Shown: positions 24,091 through 32,645 of the stretch, in pieces
Numbering within the stretch: the stretch's first letter is position 1
How the letters are laid out: each line of letters starts with the position of its first letter
Source of the DNA: a bacterium
Lineage (GTDB): Bacteria; Vulcanimicrobiota; Vulcanimicrobiia; Vulcanimicrobiales; Vulcanimicrobiaceae
Assembly (NCBI GenBank): GCA_021832345.1
Contig: JAKBKY010000003.1
Coordinates: 62,001-126,000 of the forward strand
Reading direction: 5' to 3'
DNA: 64,000 nucleotides
The notes under the pieces: generated by a model
What the model saw: only the letters and a program-made list of their open reading frames with translations
Told to the model about the DNA's origin: nothing
Database searches by the model: none
Position numbers and translations under genes: made by a program

Positions 24091-24855
24091 CTACGTCCGT
24101 TCGGCGCGTGACGCGTCCGCATTCAAGAGGACGATGTCGACGCGGCGATTCTCTTGACGGTTGGCGGCGGTGGTGTTCGGAACGCGCGGATGATACTTGC
24201 CGTAGCCGGCGGCGGAGAGCCGGACGGGGTTGATGCCGTCATCCTTGACGAGATATTTCACCACATTGACGGCGCGCGCCGTCGAGAGATCCCAGTTGCT
24301 GGGATACTTGACGGTTCGAATGGGGACGTTGTCGGTGTTGCCTTCGACCCGCACCAAGTTATTGTTCTTCCGTAAGAACTTCGAGACTTCGTTGAGGATG
24401 ACTTTGGTCTGCGGGCGCAGCCTGGCGCTGCCGGAGTTGTAGTACGACTTATCGGAAAGCAGCGTGATGACCAGCCCCCGGTGATCGATGTGAACCTGCA
24501 CGCGGCTCTGCAGCTTGTTCTTGATGATGTAGCGCTGGAACTGCTTCTCCACCGCCGGAACGTTGGCGGTGCCGCCGGCGGCCTTCGCGCCGTTGAGGCC
24601 GCCGTTGGGCGGCTGATTGACGGACCAGACGTTATCGAACCCGCCCGAGACGGACCGCGCGAAGTTCTGCACCTTGACGCGGCTGATGGTCGACATCGAG
24701 AAGAGAATGATGAAGAGCGCGAGCATGAGCGTAATCATGTCGGCATAGGTCAGCAGCCAGCGCATCATGCCGGCGGTCTCGATCTTCTGCTCGTCGCCGC
24801 GCTTGCGGAACTTGGATTCGGCGGCGCGGCCGGCGGTCTTGGCGGCTTGCGGCAT
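24091..24855 (-). CDS. motB: Flagellar stator protein MotB
   Basis: A 254-residue MotB. The single membrane helix holds the proton-accepting Asp39 in LLTYADMITLMLALFIILFS. The C-terminal OmpA-like peptidoglycan-binding domain includes VEGNTDNVPIRTVKYPSNWDLSTARA and an N-x2-NRRVDIVLL end. With MotA it forms the stator. It starts 15 bases after motA. No polar residue typical of sodium stators is obvious, so proton drive is likely but inferred. Confidence 0.96.
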   Translation of the reverse strand: MPQAAKTAGRAAESKFRKRGDEQKIETAGMMRWLLTYADMITLMLALFIILFSMSTISRVKVQNFARSVSGGFDNVWSVNQPPNGGLNGAKAAGGTANVPAVEKQFQRYIIKNKLQSRVQVHIDHRGLVITLLSDKSYYNSGSARLRPQTKVILNEVSKFLRKNNNLVRVEGNTDNVPIRTVKYPSNWDLSTARAVNVVKYLVKDDGINPVRLSAAGYGKYHPRVPNTTAANRQENRRVDIVLLNADASRAERT

Positions 24856-24870
24856 GGTGTTTACGCTCCT

Positions 24871-25710
24871 TTAAGCGGACGACGCCGACAAGCCGGCCTC
24901 GGGCACCGCTCCGCCCTCTTCGACTTCCGGCTCGCGATCGCGCGGATCGATGAACGCGAGCAGCTTCTCTTCGAGCAAGCGCGGGTTATCGCCGGCTTGG
25001 ATCGCGAGCACCCCCTCGATCATGATCTCGCGCACGAGCAACAACTGGCCGAAACGTTCTTTGATGCGCGAGGCCAGCGGCAGCCACAGCAAGTTGGCAA
25101 GCATGATGCCGAAGAAGGTCGCGACGAAGGCTTCGGCGGTGGCGACGCCGATCGTCCCCGCGACGTTGGTGGTGTTTCCAAGCGCCGACAGGCCCTTGAG
25201 CATCCCGATCAAGCCCAGCACCGTGCCGATGATCCCCAGCGTCGGCGAGTAGCCGCCAAGCGCGGTAAAGACCATCTCGGCCTTGGTGCCGCGCTCCTGA
25301 ACGTAGCTGACCTCGGTCTCCATGACCTTGCGGATGATCTCCGTGTCGCGACCGTCGATCACGAGTTGAAGGCCCTGGCGCAGAAAGTCGTCGTCGAGCG
25401 CGGTCGCCTCGTTCTCCAGCGCCAACAAGCCTTCGCGACGCGCCTTCTCGGCAAACGATACGAGGGTTGAGACGATCTCGCGCTCGTGGAAGTCCACGTC
25501 GCTGAATGCGGTGCGCAGCCCGAGGATGAACCCGGTGCTGAAGGTTCGCCAGGGAAACGACACGATCGTCGCGCCGAAGGTTCCGCCGACAACGAGAAAG
25601 ATCGCTTCCCATCGACCGAAGATAACGGCGGGGTCGGTTCCGCCGAAGTACGCGGCGACGAAGATGGCGCCAAACCCGAGTACAAGCCCGGCAAGCGTAG
25701 CGAAGTCCAA
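24871..25710 (-). CDS. motA: Flagellar stator protein MotA
   Basis: A 279-residue MotA/PomA protein with four membrane helices: two near the N-terminus (FATLAGLVLGFGAIFVAAYF and VVGGTFGATIVSF), then the large cytoplasmic loop with charged residues, and two helices containing YSPTLGIIGTVLGLIGMLKGL and GVATAEAFVATFFGIMLANLLWLPLA. It conducts ions with MotB and drives FliG. A variable acidic tail ends the protein. Confidence 0.96.
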   Translation of the reverse strand: MDFATLAGLVLGFGAIFVAAYFGGTDPAVIFGRWEAIFLVVGGTFGATIVSFPWRTFSTGFILGLRTAFSDVDFHEREIVSTLVSFAEKARREGLLALENEATALDDDFLRQGLQLVIDGRDTEIIRKVMETEVSYVQERGTKAEMVFTALGGYSPTLGIIGTVLGLIGMLKGLSALGNTTNVAGTIGVATAEAFVATFFGIMLANLLWLPLASRIKERFGQLLLVREIMIEGVLAIQAGDNPRLLEEKLLAFIDPRDREPEVEEGGAVPEAGLSASSA

Positions 25711-25786
25711 CGAACCTACTCTCTCTGTTGACGGGTGGCGGTCTCTCCCCGGGTATCGGCTTGCGGGAAGGGAAGCTTAAGAAGGC

Positions 25787-25987
25787 TCATGCGCCGGGCT
25801 GGGCCGGCCCGTAGATGCGCCGTTTGAAGTCGACGATCTTGGCTTGGATGTCGACCATGTGGTCGCGGACGATCAGCTTGTTGCCCGAGGTGAGCGTCAC
25901 GACCGTATCGGGGGTCTCCTCGAGCGACTCGATGAGGTCGGCGTTGACCATCAGCGATTGTCCGTTCAGGCGCGTGAGAGCGATCAT
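25787..25987 (-). CDS. flbD: Flagellar protein FlbD
   Basis: A 66-residue protein starting MIALTRLNGQSLMVNADLIE, with TPDTVVTLTSGNKLIVRD following. This matches the FlbD family found in flagellar operons between flgE and motA. Its biochemical role is unclear. Position and size (family 60-75 residues) agree. It lies 76 bases downstream of flgE. Confidence 0.93.
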   Translation of the reverse strand: MIALTRLNGQSLMVNADLIESLEETPDTVVTLTSGNKLIVRDHMVDIQAKIVDFKRRIYGPAQPGA

Positions 25988-26063
25988 GGAGTTGCTCTTC
26001 GACGTGCAGGGGCGGCGGCCTCGCGGCCACCGCCCCTTCCTTGCGTGACGTCGCTACGCGAGC

Positions 26064-27626
26064 TTAATTCTCGCTTGCGCGGATGTTGTCGACCGTCTGG
26101 AGATTCTGGTCGGCGGTCTCGATGCTATGGGTGTTGGCTTCGAAGGCTCGCTGCGCGATGATCATGTTGGTGAACTCGTTGGCAAGCGAGACGTTCGATT
26201 GCTCGAGCGCTCCCGAGACGATCGACCCCAGCGAACCGGTCGAGGCCGTACCGACCTGCGGCAACCCCGAGGCGGCACTCTGCTCGAAGCCGTTGCCGCC
26301 GACGCGCTGCAGGCCTTCCTCGTTCTGGAAGGACGCCAGCGCCACTTGGGCGAGGGCCCGTTGCTGGCCGTTGGTGAACGCTCCGGTGATCGTGCCGTCT
26401 TGGCCGACGGTGATGTTGGAGAGCGTTCCGGCCGCGTAGCCGTTCTGCGAGAGGACGTTGGCGCTGTAGGTGCCGGCCAAGCTCGAATCGTTGGAGAAGT
26501 CCAAACCGATCGGCCCGGTCACCGGAGTGCCGGTCCCCGTGGGCGCGGTTGCGTTGTTGGAGCCGGCGGTGCCCCATTGGGTGACATCCAGTTGATTGCC
26601 GTCAGCAAGAGAGGTCGGCTGGCCGGCGACGTGGACGTTCGTGGTGAGCGCGGTGCCCGGCACACCCACGCTACTGGAGGTGTTGATGAACTGCCCGTTC
26701 TGGTCGAAGTAGGCGTAGCCCAGCGTCGCGGGTTTCGCCTGAGTTCCGGTCCCTGTTCCGCTGGACGGAGTAACCAGCGTACCATCGGTAAAGTAGACCT
26801 GGACCTTCCAACGCGTCGCCGGCGTAACGGCCGTGCCGCTAGCATTGCTCACCGTGGAGGGCAGGCCGCTCGTCGGCGTGGGGGGGCCGGTTGCGCCGGT
26901 CGCATCCGGCGTGTAGACGAGCGTCGCCTGGTGAGCGTTGCCCAACGAGTCGTAGATCGTCGTGGAGACGCTGTAGGGTTGCCCCTGTGTGGTGCCCGTA
27001 CCCGCCTCGTACTGCTGCTGGATCTGCCATTGGGTCTGATCCAGATTGCCGCCCAGGCCGACGTCGAAGACGCTGTCGGCGGTGGTCGGGCCGATCTTCA
27101 CGCCGAAGCCCGTTCCGGTGGCCTGTTCGCTGAGACCGATGGGAATCGTGATGTTCCCCGGGTTGCCGGTGGCCGTGATCTGGCCGCTTTGATTGGCCAT
27201 GTAGCCCTGCACCGCGAGGCCGCTGGCCGGATCGTAGAGCAGGCCGTTGGAGTTGAGTGAGAAGGCGCCGTCGCGCGTGTAGATGGGCTGGCTCGTGCCG
27301 TTGGCGTTGCGCATGATGAAGAACCCGTTGCCGTTGAGCGCCAGGTCCGTGTTGACGCCGGTCGTCTGCAAGCCGCCTTGGGCAAAGAGCGTGTCGACCG
27401 TGTTGACCTTCACGCCGAGCCCGAGCTGCTGCGGATTGATGCCGCCGCTGGTCTGGGTCGGGCCGGACGCAAAGCCCTGGTTCTGGTAGAACAGATCGGC
27501 AAACGTCATCCGCTGGCCTTTGAAGCCGACGGTGTCGACGTTGGCGATGTTGTTCGAGATCATATTGATCCAACTGTTGTAGGAGTTCAGCCCGGATATA
27601 CCGGTGAATAAGGAGTCTATGGACAT
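26064..27626 (-). CDS. flgE: Flagellar hook protein FlgE
   Basis: A 520-residue hook subunit. The N-terminal rod signature is MSIDSLFTGISGLNSYNSWINMISNNIANVDTVGFKGQ, followed by the flagellar basal-body region (FYQNQGFASGPTQTSGG), a Gly/Thr-rich variable middle exposed on the hook, and the C-terminal DUF1078 helix (NEFTNMIIAQRAFEANTHSIETADQNLQTV). I place the start at ATG 27626, seven bases after a GAGG site; the frame extends to 27656 without support. At 520 residues it is longer than enteric FlgE (about 400) because of the middle domain. Confidence 0.95.
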   Translation of the reverse strand: MSIDSLFTGISGLNSYNSWINMISNNIANVDTVGFKGQRMTFADLFYQNQGFASGPTQTSGGINPQQLGLGVKVNTVDTLFAQGGLQTTGVNTDLALNGNGFFIMRNANGTSQPIYTRDGAFSLNSNGLLYDPASGLAVQGYMANQSGQITATGNPGNITIPIGLSEQATGTGFGVKIGPTTADSVFDVGLGGNLDQTQWQIQQQYEAGTGTTQGQPYSVSTTIYDSLGNAHQATLVYTPDATGATGPPTPTSGLPSTVSNASGTAVTPATRWKVQVYFTDGTLVTPSSGTGTGTQAKPATLGYAYFDQNGQFINTSSSVGVPGTALTTNVHVAGQPTSLADGNQLDVTQWGTAGSNNATAPTGTGTPVTGPIGLDFSNDSSLAGTYSANVLSQNGYAAGTLSNITVGQDGTITGAFTNGQQRALAQVALASFQNEEGLQRVGGNGFEQSAASGLPQVGTASTGSLGSIVSGALEQSNVSLANEFTNMIIAQRAFEANTHSIETADQNLQTVDNIRASEN

Positions 27627-27730
27627 ATGCAAACCTCGTCTGCGACTGCACGGCACGTCGTTCGCTCGGCGCCGCGCCCGGGGCTCCGCAACGCGGTCCG
27701 CCCCAGAGTGTGAATAAGTTGGAAGATCAC

Positions 27731-28132
27731 TTAGATGATCGCCGCCGAATCGATGTTCGTAAAGACGTTGTCTTTCATCGACTGGTGGTCCATCGCCGTA
27801 ATGACGGTGCGATTCTTGATGCTCACCACCATCGCCACATCGTGCATGATGAAGAGTGAGTTCTTCGCACCTTTGGCGGCGGCTTTGTCGGCCATCGCGT
27901 TGATCCGCGCCATGTCTTCGTTGCTGAGCTTGATGTTGCGCGACTCCAGCCGCGCGAGCGCATGAGCGGAGAACTTGAGCGGTTGGCCGGCAACGCCGCC
28001 TTGGCGCTCGAGCAGATCGCGAAAGCTCGGAGCGTCGGTGGGAGGGATTTGAACGGGCCGCCCGACCGGGCGAGGCCCGGGGCCGGGCAGGATCGCCGGG
28101 GTTTGGATCGCCGCGATCTCCTTGGGATCCAT
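27731..28132 (-). CDS. TIGR02530-family flagellar operon protein
   Basis: A 133-residue protein whose C-terminal two-thirds match the small flagellar operon family TIGR02530: LKFSAHALARLESRNIKL, then INAMADKAAAKGAKNSLFIM and the end VITAMDHQSMKDNVFTNIDSAAII. The N-terminal 45 residues are Pro-rich and probably flexible. Members lie between flgD and flgE, exactly as here (3 bases after flgD). Function is unknown; a role in hook assembly is inferred only from position. Confidence 0.9.
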   Translation of the reverse strand: MDPKEIAAIQTPAILPGPGPRPVGRPVQIPPTDAPSFRDLLERQGGVAGQPLKFSAHALARLESRNIKLSNEDMARINAMADKAAAKGAKNSLFIMHDVAMVVSIKNRTVITAMDHQSMKDNVFTNIDSAAII

Positions 28133-28135
28133 ACG

Positions 28136-28618
28136 TTACTTGCCGATCCCGACGATCTGACTCGCTGAGAAGAGCAGCGGATTTCCGCTACTATCGGTCA
28201 GCGGTTGGCCGTTTGAGCCGTTCATCGTGAAGTACGGCACGCCGTTCTGCACGGAGACCGACGCGACGGTTCCGGTGACCGTCGATGAACCTGCGGTGGT
28301 CGTCTCACAGGTGACCTGCTGACCGATCAGCGAGGCGGTTTGCAAGACGCCGAAGTTCGATTGAAACGCCTGGAACGACGCCGTGAGCTGCTCTTGCGAT
28401 TGCAACGCGGAGAACTGCGCCAGTTGCGCGACCGACTGCGTCGCATCGACGGGTTTGGTCGGATCCTGGTTCTGAAGCTCCGTGGTAAGCATGGTCAAGA
28501 AGTCGGCAGCGTTGAGTTGCGAGTTGGAGCCTGCCGGCGGCAGCGAGGTGCCGCTACCGGGTTGTTGGATCAGCGAACTGATCGGTAATGTCCCCGTGCC
28601 GGGGACTGGACTGGACAT
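28136..28618 (-). CDS. flgD: Flagellar hook capping protein FlgD
   Basis: A 160-residue FlgD. The conserved N-terminal cap signature is QLNAADFLTMLTTELQNQDPTKPVDATQSVAQLAQFSALQS, followed by a short beta domain (TVTGTVASVSVQNGVPYFTMNG). It caps the growing hook during FlgE polymerisation. The ATG at 28618 has a near-perfect GGAGG six bases upstream. The frame to 28795 overlaps fliK and is a shadow. It is somewhat shorter than enteric FlgD (about 230), lacking part of the Ig-like region. Confidence 0.94.
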   Translation of the reverse strand: MSSPVPGTGTLPISSLIQQPGSGTSLPPAGSNSQLNAADFLTMLTTELQNQDPTKPVDATQSVAQLAQFSALQSQEQLTASFQAFQSNFGVLQTASLIGQQVTCETTTAGSSTVTGTVASVSVQNGVPYFTMNGSNGQPLTDSSGNPLLFSASQIVGIGK

Positions 28619-28628
28619 AGGTTTCCTC

Positions 28629-30446
28629 CTAAACCAAGCAGTTGAGCAATCCCGGCGTCGCTCCGGAGAGGAGCGGCGGAGCGAGATCGGTGAGCGACTG
28701 CGAGGCAAGCGCATCACCTGAGAGCTCGTGGATGACGTAGCGCCGGCCCATGCCGCGCCCGCCGTGTTGTTGGTTCGCGTGTTCTTGGTTACCACCCGAA
28801 ACGTTCACCGAGAAGCCGGTCAGCTTCATGCCCGCCGCCGCAAACGCGCGCGCGAGATGGTGCTGCTGGGCGAGCAGTGCGTTACGGACGTCGCCGTTCT
28901 GCGTGACCATGCTGGCGCTCACGTTGCTGCCGTTGAGCGTCAACTTGATCGCCACGTCACCCAAGTGCTCCGGCACGAGCCGCAAGCGCACTTCCTGCGT
29001 CGTCCCGTTGACGGTACGCAGATTCATGCCCTTGATGACTTGCGAGAGGATCTCTTGGGAACCGGGGCCGGCATACGGCAACGGTGCCGGGGCAGTGGCC
29101 GGTAGCGATGTGGCAAGCGCGTTGCTTACCAAGCCGCCGAAGCCCATCGACCCCGCAGAGGACGGCCCGAAGAGCCCCAAGGTCGACGACCCGTTGCCCC
29201 CCAGCGACTCATGGCCGCCGGATGATGTCGAGTTCTGACCTTGCGGATCGGTCCCGTTCTGCGAGAGGGTCATCGCCGCGTGTTCGAAAAGCGCGAGCGA
29301 TGCCAGCATCGCGGAAGACGGCTGCCCGGGCATCGCACCCTGCGGCGTGCCCTGGATGATCCCGGACGCAGCGTCGAGCGAGGCCGCAGCCTCGTTCTGC
29401 GCCGCCGGAGCGGAGGTGCCGTTGACCTGCGCATCGACTTGCGCGGCGCGGCCGAGCATGCGCGCGAGCAGGTCGGGTGCCGTGCGGGTCGAGCCCTGGA
29501 GCGAAGCCGACGCCGAGCCGTAGGTCGAGGCCGGAGCCAGGATCGGCGGATGCGTCGGTGCCATGGGCGGTTCGGCCGACGGGAACGGCGGCAAGATGCC
29601 CCCGTTCGAAGTCGGAGCCAGGATCGGCAAGTGCGTCGGTGCCATGGGCGGTTCGGCCGACGGGAACGGCGGCAAGATGCCCCCGTTCGAAGTCGGAGCC
29701 AGGATCGGCAAGTGCGTCGACGCCATGGGAGGTTCGGCCGACGGGAACGGCGGCAAGCGGTCAACGCCCGAGCCGGCGATGGGCCGGTCCGGAGGCGTCG
29801 GAAGCTTCACCGGTGTTCCGGGCGTGAAGCCGTCAGTAACGGCCTGGAGCAGGGCGTTCACCATACCCGCGACGTCGCCCGAGGGCTTGGCCGTTGGATC
29901 GGTGCTTGGGGCCGGGAGTTCTTTCGCCGTTACGGCGTCCAAGATCTGTCCCGAGATATCGCTCTGCTGCCCCGCCTGGGTCCCCGGTGCGATTGCGGCG
30001 AGGATCGCCGTCAACCGTGCCGCGATGGCCCCGACCTTGCCGACTCCGTCCGAAACGGTGAAGGCGTCGATCGGCGGCCCGTGGCCGGGTGGTCCGTGAC
30101 TTGGCGGCGAGAGCGCTTGTTCGAGTACTCCGAGCAGATTCGCGTTCGACTGCGTCGAGGGCGCGGATGCCGACCCGGGCACATCGCCGTGCGAGGCGAG
30201 ATAGGAGAGCACGCTCTTGGCAACCTGTTGGACCACCGTTTGGATCGGTAGACCGTGATTCACCAAGCCGCCTAAGACGCCGACGACGGTCGCGGAGGGA
30301 GCCTTTGGATCGAGGCTGGCGGCAAGCACCTTGCCGAAGCGCAGCGCGTCACTGCCGAGAGATCCTAAGATGCCCTTGTTTGGTTGGCCCGAAGGCTCCG
30401 CGCCACCGCCGATGGCGTTGAGAATGGAAAGGATAGGAAGATTCAT
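28629..30446 (-). CDS. fliK: Flagellar hook-length control protein FliK
   Basis: A 605-residue, low-complexity Gly/Pro/Ser-rich protein, as expected for the FliK ruler. The C-terminal FliK domain is recognisable at about 490-560: TQEVRLRLVPEHLGDVAIKLTLNGSNVSASMVTQNGDVRNALLAQQ, which interacts with FlhB. Residues 231-310 contain three tandem 27-residue repeats. The start at 30446 has a strong GGGGGTGA site nine bases upstream. It is 10 bases upstream of flgD. The 160 bases before it end at a 38-bp direct repeat that bounds a foreign cassette. Confidence 0.92.
   Translation of the reverse strand: MNLPILSILNAIGGGAEPSGQPNKGILGSLGSDALRFGKVLAASLDPKAPSATVVGVLGGLVNHGLPIQTVVQQVAKSVLSYLASHGDVPGSASAPSTQSNANLLGVLEQALSPPSHGPPGHGPPIDAFTVSDGVGKVGAIAARLTAILAAIAPGTQAGQQSDISGQILDAVTAKELPAPSTDPTAKPSGDVAGMVNALLQAVTDGFTPGTPVKLPTPPDRPIAGSGVDRLPPFPSAEPPMASTHLPILAPTSNGGILPPFPSAEPPMAPTHLPILAPTSNGGILPPFPSAEPPMAPTHPPILAPASTYGSASASLQGSTRTAPDLLARMLGRAAQVDAQVNGTSAPAAQNEAAASLDAASGIIQGTPQGAMPGQPSSAMLASLALFEHAAMTLSQNGTDPQGQNSTSSGGHESLGGNGSSTLGLFGPSSAGSMGFGGLVSNALATSLPATAPAPLPYAGPGSQEILSQVIKGMNLRTVNGTTQEVRLRLVPEHLGDVAIKLTLNGSNVSASMVTQNGDVRNALLAQQHHLARAFAAAGMKLTGFSVNVSGGNQEHANQQHGGRGMGRRYVIHELSGDALASQSLTDLAPPLLSGATPGLLNCLV
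29517..29756. repeat. Three tandem 81-bp repeats inside fliK
   Basis: Three adjacent 81-bp units encode 27-residue copies built on LPPFPSAEPPMAPTHLPILA plus PTSNGGI. The first two differ at one residue; the third diverges at its end. The near identity of units 1 and 2 at DNA level indicates recent duplication. In a ruler protein, copy number would change length directly. Confidence 0.9.
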
Positions 30447-30606
30447 CTGTTTCGTTCACCCCCTTTCTCTGCGAAAGATGGCGCTCGCCGGTCGGCGAAC
30501 GCAGGGCCCAGGGTTGGACCCACGTTTACGTCATCGGCACGCTCGCAGCCGCATCTTAGCCGGCGGCCGGAGGCCTCCAGGCGCCGCTTGGCGCCGGGTA
30601 CGCCGG

Positions 30607-30644
30607 GGCGTCAGGCAATCGGCCGCCACGCTACGGCAGAGCGC
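30607..30644. repeat. 38-bp direct repeat, left copy, bounding the fliK-upstream cassette
   Basis: The copy begins GGCGTCAGGCAATCGGCC and matches 36 of 38 bases of 32646-32683. It lies 160 bases upstream of fliK. The pair encloses the two-gene cassette at 30724-32305. Confidence 0.85.
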
Positions 30645-30723
30645 ACAGAGGCATCGGCCGAACTCGACAGTTCACAGCCAAGGTCGGGACGATTCTTGAA
30701 GATTCGCCGATTGGCTTTGGACC

Positions 30724-31563
30724 TTACTCTCCACCTCGATGGTAGTTGTGTGGATCGACGTTTGCTCTAATGCGGTACGTCTGATATCGTCCCATCTCGT
30801 CCATGACTTTAAGGCCTCGGCCATCAGCATCCGTTACATCGTAGTGAAATCCCGTAGGGATGCGCCACGTGAATTTCCATCGGTTGTTCTCCGGGACGGT
30901 ATGCGTGTGGTATTCCTCGGATTTCGCTACCTTGAAGCAGCGCGATTCAGCGTCCACCCACACGCCGGCGAATGCTCCCCCGCGCCGGTGGTACGCTTTG
31001 TCGAATCCACGTATCTGCCCTACCAGGCTCTCTATGGTTTCACCAGCGCTGGGGCGCGCCCGGTTGCAACGCTGCCAGATTCGGTTGAGAGGCTCGCGAG
31101 CTTCGAAAGCGCGGTTGGGCAATATCAACGCGCTTCGCCGATCCTTGGGTTTGACTGACCGTATCCACTCTTCTTCGAATGCCAACAAGTCGTCCATGCG
31201 GTCTTGGAAGTGTCCTGAGGCGAATATCTGCTGGTCTTCGGGCTGCAACCACACTAGGCGATGCCGAAAGGCCACGCGCTCCGCAAAGCGGTCTAGTTCA
31301 CGCCTCTCGCCGAAGAAAGCGAATATGTGCGCGCCATCCACGGCGCATGCATTCGCTACGTCGACGACACGGTCCCAAATGGCAGAAAGATCGACCTTCT
31401 TCTTTAGGCTGTCGATTGTTTCAAACTGCCATTCGGCTCGCGGATTGGGGCGAAAACGCGCGCGAGACCGAAGCCACTGCGGCGTACCAGCTAGGATGCA
31501 AAGCGACGGCACAAGATCACTCTCGCTCGACCTGGAACCTTCCGCGTCTGACGAGAGACTCAA
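30724..31563 (-). CDS. Unknown protein, second gene of the repeat-flanked cassette
   Basis: A 279-residue soluble protein, no signal or membrane segment. The N-terminal region contains SLCILAGTPQWLRSRARFRP and a charged helix; the middle has IFAFFGERRELDRFAERVAFRHRLVWL, alternating strand and helix, as in a small alpha/beta domain; the C-terminal third (AGVWVDAESRCFKVAKSEEYHTH onward) is beta-rich with many aromatic and charged residues. I recognise no family. Codon use is less GC-biased than the flagellar genes. Its start lies 47 bases inside the upstream cassette gene, so the two are coupled and may work together. Confidence 0.75.
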   Translation of the reverse strand: MSLSSDAEGSRSSESDLVPSLCILAGTPQWLRSRARFRPNPRAEWQFETIDSLKKKVDLSAIWDRVVDVANACAVDGAHIFAFFGERRELDRFAERVAFRHRLVWLQPEDQQIFASGHFQDRMDDLLAFEEEWIRSVKPKDRRSALILPNRAFEAREPLNRIWQRCNRARPSAGETIESLVGQIRGFDKAYHRRGGAFAGVWVDAESRCFKVAKSEEYHTHTVPENNRWKFTWRIPTGFHYDVTDADGRGLKVMDEMGRYQTYRIRANVDPHNYHRGGE

Positions 31564-32305
31564 CCGCCCTTACGCTCACGCGAAGATCTCGAATCTCTTC
31601 GTCGGTCATCTGCTGAATTAGGCCCTGCAACAGAGCGCGGGGCGATACGTCGCTAACCGCCATTTTTTTGAACCAGTGCGACGGCGGATCAATGTTGTTA
31701 TTGCTCGCCCACTGGTTGACGCGTTCGAGTACTCGAAGAGAACGAAAGCGCTGCCAATCCTTTTGAATGCGACTTCCCACGACGATTTTCATGAAGGCCG
31801 ATAAAGGGCTGTCCGCGCTGGCTGCGGTCAGCAGCTTGATTCTTAGCGGTTCTGGTTGTGTTTGTGCGAATGCGACTCTGTCGGCTAGTACCGTGTCCTT
31901 CGTGATGCTGGGGCCGCTGATCAGACCAGCCGTATCCACGGGATCCGCTACGAATTGATCGCGCGTCTTGGCGTAGTAGACACTCTGTCCGAACTTGGAA
32001 AACGCGTCGAAAACATCTTTCCGGAACGCCCGCGGTTGCTCGACTCGCTTTTCTTTCGCGCCTGGGAAGCCAACCAGCATGTCGCTGGCACCCTTGTTCC
32101 GGACTTCGATAGAGGGCTCGAACTGCTTCAAGAAGCGGCCAAGGTTCATACGTTGCGAGCGAAGGTACGACCTTAGGTCGTCGCCCTTGTCGCTCGCGCG
32201 CAGCACGAGCACACTCATAATGCGGCTCCCTGGGACGAAGATCTCATCGCCGCCAAGATCTCGCAAAACATCGAACACCACGGTCCGCCACGCGTCGTTA
32301 TCCAA
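31517..32305 (-). CDS. Unknown protein, possible N-terminal OST-HTH/LOTUS-like domain
   Basis: About 262 residues from a TTG at 32305, which has GGGAGG four bases upstream; the frame reaches a GTG at 32332 that lacks a ribosome site. The N-terminal 75 residues (LRDLGGDEIFVPGSRIMSVLVLR, then a charged helix, then LRSQRMNLGRFLKQFEPSIEV) follow the order of an OST-HTH/LOTUS winged-helix, a fold that binds RNA, often beside NYN nucleases. This is a tentative pattern match. The rest is helical and charged, ending in a basic VRRGRFQVERE. First gene of the cassette; AT-rich leader upstream. Confidence 0.7.
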   Translation of the reverse strand: MDNDAWRTVVFDVLRDLGGDEIFVPGSRIMSVLVLRASDKGDDLRSYLRSQRMNLGRFLKQFEPSIEVRNKGASDMLVGFPGAKEKRVEQPRAFRKDVFDAFSKFGQSVYYAKTRDQFVADPVDTAGLISGPSITKDTVLADRVAFAQTQPEPLRIKLLTAASADSPLSAFMKIVVGSRIQKDWQRFRSLRVLERVNQWASNNNIDPPSHWFKKMAVSDVSPRALLQGLIQQMTDEEIRDLRVSVRAVESLVRRGRFQVERE

Positions 32306-32645
32306 TTCGCCTCCCAAGAACAAAAAGCACACCGATTTTAGGTGCGCTTTTCTATATTATTGCCTAACGATGCTGGAAGTGTTTGCACCTAGGGAGCCCC
32401 AGATTTGGATGGCGACCAAAATCGTCCGCTCCACTTCGGACATCGGAGATTAAGCCGCACGACCACATGCCGCGGAGGCTTAACAACGTCAGCATAGACG
32501 GCGGATAACAGAAAGTCAAGAAGGATTTCGGCAGAAAGGCTGCCTGGAGCCAGGCTACTTCCCTCTCTCAAGGCGCTTCGCCACCTTGGCGAAGGGGCCA
32601 TCGCCACCCCGACGATTCGGCACGGGATCGCCGTAGGCACCGATC
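32306..32645. other. Noncoding or relic stretch right of the cassette, with hairpins
   Basis: No convincing complete gene. Seen: an AT-rich patch at about 32348-32366 (candidate promoter region of the minus-strand cassette); a 6-bp hairpin GCCTGG/CCAGGC (32542-32555) followed on the minus strand by a T-rich stretch, a possible terminator; an 8-bp hairpin CTTCGCCA/TGGCGAAG with 3-base loop (32576-32594); and a GC3-rich minus-strand open stretch of about 40 codons ending at 32555 without an obvious start, perhaps a gene relic. Confidence 0.4.

Noticed and set aside
30447-30606. Cyclic di-GMP (GEMM) riboswitch in the fliK leader
   Set aside because: The leader is GC-rich and foldable and contains GGCTAAG, but I do not find the conserved GACGCAAAGCC segment.
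30724-32305. Transposon or integron cassette
   Set aside because: No transposase or integrase, no attC-like structure and no terminal inverted repeats; only direct repeats are present.
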